The translations under genes and the position numbers were made by a program. From Flavobacteriaceae bacterium (GTDB taxonomy: Bacteria; Bacteroidota; Bacteroidia; Flavobacteriales; Flavobacteriaceae): a DNA stretch of 17,694 bases. The stretch is from NCBI GenBank assembly GCA_002693605.1, contig NZQO01000119.1, positions 1-17,694 of the forward strand. Direction: 5' to 3'. Of the stretch, positions 13,229 through 17,694 are shown piece after piece. Position 1 is the first letter of the stretch, and each line of letters starts with the position of its first letter. The notes below the pieces were generated by a model. It was not told the origin of the DNA and ran no database searches. It saw nothing but the letters and a program-made list of their open reading frames with translations.

Positions 13229-15496
13229 TTATTTTGCGTTTTGCTTCTTTATCAAATTCAACGCCGACCCTTCACGGTACCAACGTATTTGGGCATCGTT
13301 GTAGGTGTGGTTTACCTTGATGGTATCCTTGCCGCCATCGGCGTGTACGATTTCCAAGGTTAGTGGCCTGCCTTCTGTAAACTCTGAAATATCTACAAAA
13401 TTGAAGGTATCGTCCTCTTGAATTTTATCATAATCCGCCTCATTGGCAAAGGTTAGCGCCAGCATACCTTGCTTTTTCAGGTTTGTTTCGTGGATACGCG
13501 CGAATGACTTCACCAAAACGGCAGCCACCCCAAGATGACGGGGCTGCATAGCCGCGTGCTCGCGCGAGGAGCCCTCGCCGTAGTTATGGTCTCCCACCAC
13601 TATCGTCTTTATCCCCCTCGCCTTATATTCACGCTGAACGTCGGGAACTCCGCCATATTCGCCATCTAACTGATTCTTCACGAAATTGGTCTTTTTATTG
13701 AATGCGTTAACGGCCCCAATCAACGTGTTGTTGGCTATATTATCAAGGTGACCGCGATAACGCAGCCAAGGTCCCGCCATTGAAATATGGTCTGTGGTGC
13801 ATTTCCCGAATGCCTTGATCAACAGCTTAACGCCCTGCAGCTCTTCATCTTGTATGGGCTGGAATGGGCTCAGCAACTGAAGTCGTTCACTATCTTTAGC
13901 CACTTTCACGTCCACATCGCTACCGTCTTCCTTCGGCGCCAAATAGCCGTTTTCCTCCACTTCAAAGCCCTTTGGCGGCAATTCAATACCGCGCGGTTCG
14001 TCAAGTTTTACTTCTTCGCCATCTTCATTGACGAGGGTATCGTTCATAGGGTCAAAATCCAAGCGGCCCGAAATTGCTATCGCGGCCACCATTTCGGGAG
14101 AACCCACGAAGGCGTGGGTGTTCGGATTTCCATCGGCCCGCTTCGAGAAGTTTCGGTTAAATGAGTGTACGATGGTGTTCTTCTCGTCGCCCATCATATC
14201 ACTTCGGTCCCACTGACCAATACAGGGGCCACACGCATTGGTAAAGATGGTGGCGCCCAGGTTTTCGAATACGCTTAGCAAGCCGTCGCGCTGGGCGGTA
14301 TACCGAATTTGCTCAGAACCTGGATTGATTCCAAAATCACTTTTCGGCTTTAATTTTTTATCAATTGCCTGTTGTGCAATAGATGCCGCACGGGTAAGGT
14401 CTTCGTATGATGAATTTGTACAGGAGCCAATTAAACCCCACTCTACCTTAAGCGGCCAACCGTTCTTTTCGGCCTTTTCGCCAAGTTGTCCCACGGGAGT
14501 GGCCAAATCTGGAGTAAAGGGGCCGTTAAGATGCGGGCGAAGTTCGGATAGGTTGATTTCTATTACCTGGTCGAAATATTGTTCTGGATTCTCGTACACC
14601 TCTGGGTCTCCGGTAAGGTACTCTCTCACCTTGTTTGCCTCATCGGCTATCTCCTCACGCTCGGTAGCGCGCAGAAAGCGTTCCATAGAATCGTCATACC
14701 CAAAGGTAGAAGTGGTAGCACCAATTTCGGCACCCATATTACAGATAGTTCCTTTTCCGGTACACGAAAGTTTGCGAGCGCCCGGCCCAAAATATTCTAC
14801 GATGCAGCCAGTTCCCCCCTTCACGGTTAGGATATCGGCCACTTTCAGGATTACGTCCTTCGATGCGGTCCAACCGCTAATTTCGCCTGTAAGCTTCACA
14901 CCTATTAACTTCGGAAACTTTAATTCCCAGGGCATTCCGGCCATAACATCTACTGCATCGGCACCGCCAACGCCAATGGCGACCATTCCCAATCCCCCGG
15001 CATTTACCGTGTGGGAGTCGGTACCAATCATCATTCCGCCTGGAAAGGCGTAATTTTCAAGCACAACTTGGTGAATAATTCCTGCTCCCGGTTTCCAAAA
15101 TCCGATGCCATATTTATTCGAGACAGATTCAAGAAAATCAAATACCTCGTGGCTCGTCTCGTTGGCGCGTTTCAAATCGGCTGCCGCTCCTTGCTTGGCC
15201 TGTATTAAGTGGTCACAGTGTACGGTTGTTGGCACCGCCACTTTTTCCTTTCCGGCTTGCATAAACTGAAGCAGCGCCATTTGGGCGGTTGCATCTTGGC
15301 AGGCAATTCGATCGGGTGCAAAATCTACATAATCCTTACCTCTGGTAAAGGCGGTTGTTGGCTCGCCGTCCCACAGGTGATTGTATAAAATTTTCTCTGA
15401 AAGTGTTAATGGTTTCCCCACGATTTCCCGCGCCTTATCAACGCGCGATGCCATTTGGGAATATACCTTCTTGATCATATCAACATCGAATGCCAT
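13229..15496 (-). CDS. acn: Aconitate hydratase (mitochondrial-type aconitase)
   Basis: This enzyme converts citrate to isocitrate through cis-aconitate in the TCA cycle, using a [4Fe-4S] cluster. It has 755 residues, the length of the mitochondrial-type enzyme rather than the longer E. coli AcnA. Cluster ligands are Cys359 in GSCTNS and Cys422 and Cys425 in [10 protein letters not shown], closely matching the mitochondrial numbering. Substrate-site signatures include [14 protein letters not shown] (158-171) and [17 protein letters not shown]. The C-terminal swivel domain carries [18 protein letters not shown] at 15496 lies 32 nt after a TAGTTTTG promoter box. It is followed by the terminator-like hairpin and the tlpA-like gene. 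Confidence 0.97.
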   Translation of the reverse strand: MAFDVDMIKKVYSQMASRVDKAREIVGKPLTLSEKILYNHLWDGEPTTAFTRGKDYVDFAPDRIACQDATAQMALLQFMQAGKEKVAVPTTVHCDHLIQAKQGAAADLKRANETSHEVFDFLESVSNKYGIGFWKPGAGIIHQVVLENYAFPGGMMIGTDSHTVNAGGLGMVAIGVGGADAVDVMAGMPWELKFPKLIGVKLTGEISGWTASKDVILKVADILTVKGGTGCIVEYFGPGARKLSCTGKGTICNMGAEIGATTSTFGYDDSMERFLRATEREEIADEANKVREYLTGDPEVYENPEQYFDQVIEINLSELRPHLNGPFTPDLATPVGQLGEKAEKNGWPLKVEWGLIGSCTNSSYEDLTRAASIAQQAIDKKLKPKSDFGINPGSEQIRYTAQRDGLLSVFENLGATIFTNACGPCIGQWDRSDMMGDEKNTIVHSFNRNFSKRADGNPNTHAFVGSPEMVAAIAISGRLDFDPMNDTLVNEDGEEVKLDEPRGIELPPKGFEVEENGYLAPKEDGSDVDVKVAKDSERLQLLSPFQPIQDEELQGVKLLIKAFGKCTTDHISMAGPWLRYRGHLDNIANNTLIGAVNAFNKKTNFVKNQLDGEYGGVPDVQREYKARGIKTIVVGDHNYGEGSSREHAAMQPRHLGVAAVLVKSFARIHETNLKKQGMLALTFANEADYDKIQEDDTFNFVDISEFTEGRPLTLEIVHADGGKDTIKVNHTYNDAQIRWYREGSALNLIKKQNAK

Positions 15497-15527
15497 AGTG
15501 TCTATTATTTTTGTTTTTTGAGTTCTG

Positions 15528-15535
15528 CAAAACTA
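15528..15535 (-). promoter_or_regulatory. -7 promoter element for acn
   Basis: TAGTTTTG on the minus strand fits TAnnTTTG, giving a leader of about 25 nt. The -33 position reads TTTC rather than TTTG. Confidence 0.55.
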
Positions 15536-15614
15536 CGAAATTATGCACTTATTTGAAAGTATTTAAAGTTTCAGCAATAACACTGAACATTATTCACAAG
15601 TTCTTTAAATTCCA

Positions 15615-15648
15615 TTGCCATAATTACGGTATTTATAAAATACCTTTG
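15615..15648 (+). promoter_or_regulatory. Orphan plus-strand promoter-like sequence with palindrome
   Basis: TTG (15615-15617), a 23-bp spacer and TACCTTTG (15641-15648) resemble a promoter pointing into the 3' end of the acyltransferase gene on the opposite strand. GGTATTT-ATA-AAATACC (15628-15644) overlaps the -7 box. No plus-strand gene follows. The rest of the 169-bp gap between the acyltransferase and acn genes holds only the acn promoter. Confidence 0.3.
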
Positions 15649-15665
15649 TAAAAATTGCAACATCG

Positions 15666-16814
15666 TTAATTTTTGGATTTGGAAAATAGATTTTTCATCC
15701 ACTTTTTATCGCGAATATCCATTATTGGCTTCTCGTAGAGGGTATATAGCAGGTATGAGAGCAACAATGTACACACAAAATAGACCGTAGCGTAACCGAG
15801 CTTCTGAACCGTGCCCAGGCCCTCTATTGGATAAAAGTGGCGCATTAGTTGAAGAATTATCGAATAATGCAGGAGGTACATCCCATACGATACTATGCTC
15901 ACAAAGGTGACCATCCTAACTACGGGGCCGTGTCGCCATTGCAATTGCGACAGGAACGGTAGCGTCAAGGCAATACTAATGGAGCCCAACGGCAAATAGA
16001 GCACGTTCCAAAAAAACGGATTTCCCTCGTAGGACAGGTGTAGACCACTTACCAAAAATTGGAGTAGGCAGAAGAGCGCGCCACCCGCCAAGAGGAAACT
16101 CGACTTATAGCTTTGCCATCCAGCAGGATAGCGTATGGACAAATAGGCTCCAAGCACCCCCATATAAATGGCATCGATACGGTACAGTACTACTGCCTTT
16201 AGTTCGATATTCCATTGTTCGGGCGAGTTTGTGCGTGTACTGAAGTGGTAGCCCAACTTTGTTGCTAGAAAGAATATGATGATTGCAAGTGTCGCTATCA
16301 GGAACAATTTTTTCCTGGATCGAAACAGCGGGAGCAGGGCCCCCAACGACAGTAATGTGGGGCCAATGATATAGGCAAATTCCTCGATGGGCAAGCTCCA
16401 CGATTCGGTGAAGAAAATATCCATTCCGAAGTAAAGGTTCTGAAGGAAGAGAAAATAGCTCCAAAGGCTCTCCGGAAGCTCCCGACCAATATACAGTACG
16501 ATGCCAATATTGATTAGCAATACTAGGTAATAGTTGGGAAGGGTGCGAAACCAGCGCCGCACGAGGAAATACCCGAAATGTGCTGTTCTGAAATTTTCCG
16601 TAGTAAGAATACGTAACATTATTCGGCCAATCAAGAACCCACTTAACACGAAAAATATCTCGACCCCAGTAACCCCCATAAGGCGCAAAAGGCTTACCAG
16701 CGTACCGTCGGCCTCAGGAAAAATCCAAAGCACGTGGGCAATAACCACGAAGAGGATAGCGCACGCGCGCATTAGGTCAAGCCCAAAAATTCGATTGGAG
16801 TGATTAATTTTCAC
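15666..16814 (-). CDS. Membrane acyltransferase (acyltransferase 3 family)
   Basis: This is a polytopic membrane O-acyltransferase of 382 residues, the normal size for the acyltransferase 3 (OatA/NodX/WecH-like) family. The N-terminal signature is GLDLMRACAILFVVIAHVLW, with the conserved Arg and the His of the presumed active site. It is followed by TGVEIFFVLSGFLIGRIM, typical of the family, and then RFFR-like RRWFRTLPNYY. About ten hydrophobic helices continue to the C-terminus. These enzymes acetylate or otherwise acylate exported sugars, lipids or peptidoglycan; the acceptor here cannot be told. The gene has 71 bp to the moxR-like gene upstream and 169 bp to acn downstream. A TACCTTCG box near 16840-16850 may be its own weak promoter. 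Confidence 0.9.
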   Translation of the reverse strand: MKINHSNRIFGLDLMRACAILFVVIAHVLWIFPEADGTLVSLLRLMGVTGVEIFFVLSGFLIGRIMLRILTTENFRTAHFGYFLVRRWFRTLPNYYLVLLINIGIVLYIGRELPESLWSYFLFLQNLYFGMDIFFTESWSLPIEEFAYIIGPTLLSLGALLPLFRSRKKLFLIATLAIIIFFLATKLGYHFSTRTNSPEQWNIELKAVVLYRIDAIYMGVLGAYLSIRYPAGWQSYKSSFLLAGGALFCLLQFLVSGLHLSYEGNPFFWNVLYLPLGSISIALTLPFLSQLQWRHGPVVRMVTFVSIVSYGMYLLHYSIILQLMRHFYPIEGLGTVQKLGYATVYFVCTLLLSYLLYTLYEKPIMDIRDKKWMKNLFSKSKN

Positions 16815-16885
16815 GAGGCGCCGCTTTTTTGCCCATACGTGGCGAAGGTACTAAAATAACCGAGAGGGCCACGGCGCGACCCTAT

Positions 16886-17694
16886 CTAGAATAGGCGCTC
16901 TATAATGGTTTCGATGGAAAGTCCCTCGGCCTCGGCCTTGTAGTTCTTGATCATTCGGTGCCGTAATATTCCGGTTGCAACGCGCTGGACATCCTCAACA
17001 TCGGGCGAGTACTTTCCGTGCAGGGCGGCATGTGCCTTGGCACCCAATATCAAATTTTGCGAAGCTCTAGGCCCGGCACCCCAATCGATATAATTCTTCA
17101 CCATTTCGGGCGCTTGGGCACTCATTGGACGTGTTTTGCCCACCAATCGCACGGCATATTCCACCACGTTGTCCGCGACGGGAATTTTTCGAATCAACTG
17201 TTGGTATTCGATAATAGCCTTGGCATTAAACAGCGCATTGACCGTAGTCTCGCCATCTGCAGTGGTGCTTTTTACGACCTCAACCTCCTCCTCAAACGTG
17301 GGATAATCTAAATTTATCGCAAACATGAAACGGTCCAACTGGGCCTCGGGCAAGGGATACGTTCCTTCCTGTTCAATTGGGTTTTGCGTGGCCAGCACGA
17401 AATAAGGCTGGTCCAGCTTGTAGTGGTGTCCGGCAACTGTAACCGATCGCTCCTGCATCGCTTCCAATAGGGCAGCCTGTGTCTTGGGCGGGGTTCGGTT
17501 TATCTCATCGGCCAGGATAATATTAGCAAATACGGGGCCCTTTATAAACTGAAATTCCCTGTTCTTGTCTAATATTTCAGAACCCAGAATATCGCTAGGC
17601 ATTAAATCTGGGGTGAATTGTATTCTCTTAAACTGCAGTCCCAGAGTCTGCGCGACGGTATTGACGAGCAAGGTCTTGGCCAACCCGGGAACAC
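16886..17694 (-). CDS. MoxR-family AAA+ ATPase, N-terminus outside the window
   Basis: This is a cytoplasmic AAA+ chaperone-like ATPase of the MoxR group. The frame is open to the window edge (first whole codon at 17692), so about 50-60 N-terminal residues are missing. The visible part begins inside the Walker A loop (VPGLAKT). It then shows FTPDLMPSDILG, Walker B ILADEINR followed by TPPKTQAALLEAMQE, sensor 1 ATQNP followed by IEQEGTYPLPEAQLDRF, and a C-terminal lid domain with RASQNLILGAKAHAAL. MoxR proteins usually work with VWA-domain proteins and often precede DUF58/Bat genes. Those are not downstream here; an acyltransferase gene follows instead. Cofactor or complex maturation is the usual role of the family. 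Confidence 0.93.
   Translation of the reverse strand, partial: VPGLAKTLLVNTVAQTLGLQFKRIQFTPDLMPSDILGSEILDKNREFQFIKGPVFANIILADEINRTPPKTQAALLEAMQERSVTVAGHHYKLDQPYFVLATQNPIEQEGTYPLPEAQLDRFMFAINLDYPTFEEEVEVVKSTTADGETTVNALFNAKAIIEYQQLIRKIPVADNVVEYAVRLVGKTRPMSAQAPEMVKNYIDWGAGPRASQNLILGAKAHAALHGKYSPDVEDVQRVATGILRHRMIKNYKAEAEGLSIETIIERLF

Noticed and set aside
14238..15053. Long open frame of about 271 codons on the plus strand opposite the aconitase gene
   Set aside because: It is fully antisense to well-conserved aconitase coding sequence, resembles no family I recognise, and has no promoter or ribosome-binding context. It is best explained by codon bias of the true gene.
16881..16895. Small inverted repeat CCTAT-CTAGA-ATAGG at the end of the MoxR-like gene
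   Set aside because: The stem is only five weak pairs with no T-run on the relevant strand, so I do not call it a terminator.
1..17694. CRISPR arrays, insertion sequences, integrons, phage or defence genes
   Set aside because: I searched by eye for repeated spaced units, transposase or integrase motifs and toxin-antitoxin pairs and saw none. The content is housekeeping plus the carotenoid locus.

Overview
The window looks like the chromosome of a marine-type flavobacterium (Bacteroidota, Flavobacteriaceae). The evidence is fourfold. Promoters follow the Bacteroidota pattern (TTTG about 19-20 bp upstream of TAnnTTTG). The transketolase is split. A lipoprotein carries an acidic cluster directly after its lipobox cysteine. 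The carotenoid cluster has the order merR, crtI, crtB, crtZ, crtYcd, which is typical of zeaxanthin-forming flavobacteria. Genes are densely packed and mostly housekeeping. I see no insertion sequence, phage, CRISPR array, rRNA or integron.

Layout. 1-2047 (minus): tgt, followed after 6 bp by the lipopolysaccharide-export permease gene lptG, which is cut by the window edge. 2263-4122 (plus): the two transketolase subunits as a two-gene operon, with a strong promoter and a bidirectional terminator. 4194-5105 (minus): an FKBP-like lipoprotein with calcium-binding repeats, convergent with the transketolase genes and divergent from the next pair. 5186-6098 (plus): an Hsp15-type S4 protein and a PyrR-like phosphoribosyltransferase. 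6090-6611 (minus): shikimate kinase, overlapping the previous gene tail to tail. 6731-6803: tRNA-Lys(TTT). 6903-7694 (minus): patatin-like phospholipase. 7831-7914: tRNA-Leu(GAG).

8127-12612 (plus) is the pigment locus. It holds a MerR regulator with a cobalamin-binding-like domain, then phytoene desaturase, phytoene synthase, beta-carotene hydroxylase and a fused CrtYcd-type lycopene cyclase. From geranylgeranyl diphosphate these enzymes should give phytoene, lycopene, beta-carotene and then zeaxanthin. No GGPP synthase or ketolase gene is present here. The merR and crtI promoters share an inverted repeat with identical geometry (TGTTTA-N18-TAAACA), which is probably the regulator's operator.

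12609-17694 (minus): in transcription order, a MoxR-type AAA ATPase (5' end outside the window), a membrane acyltransferase, aconitase, and a TlpA-like thiol-disulfide protein. The last lies just behind a hairpin that buries a perfect Shine-Dalgarno sequence.

I did not find an unmistakably new system. The observations most worth a second look are the shared operator in the carotenoid locus, the altered light-sensing motif of its regulator, a tRNA-guanine transglycosylase that lacks the usual zinc cysteines, and the Shine-Dalgarno-masking hairpin before the tlpA-like gene.
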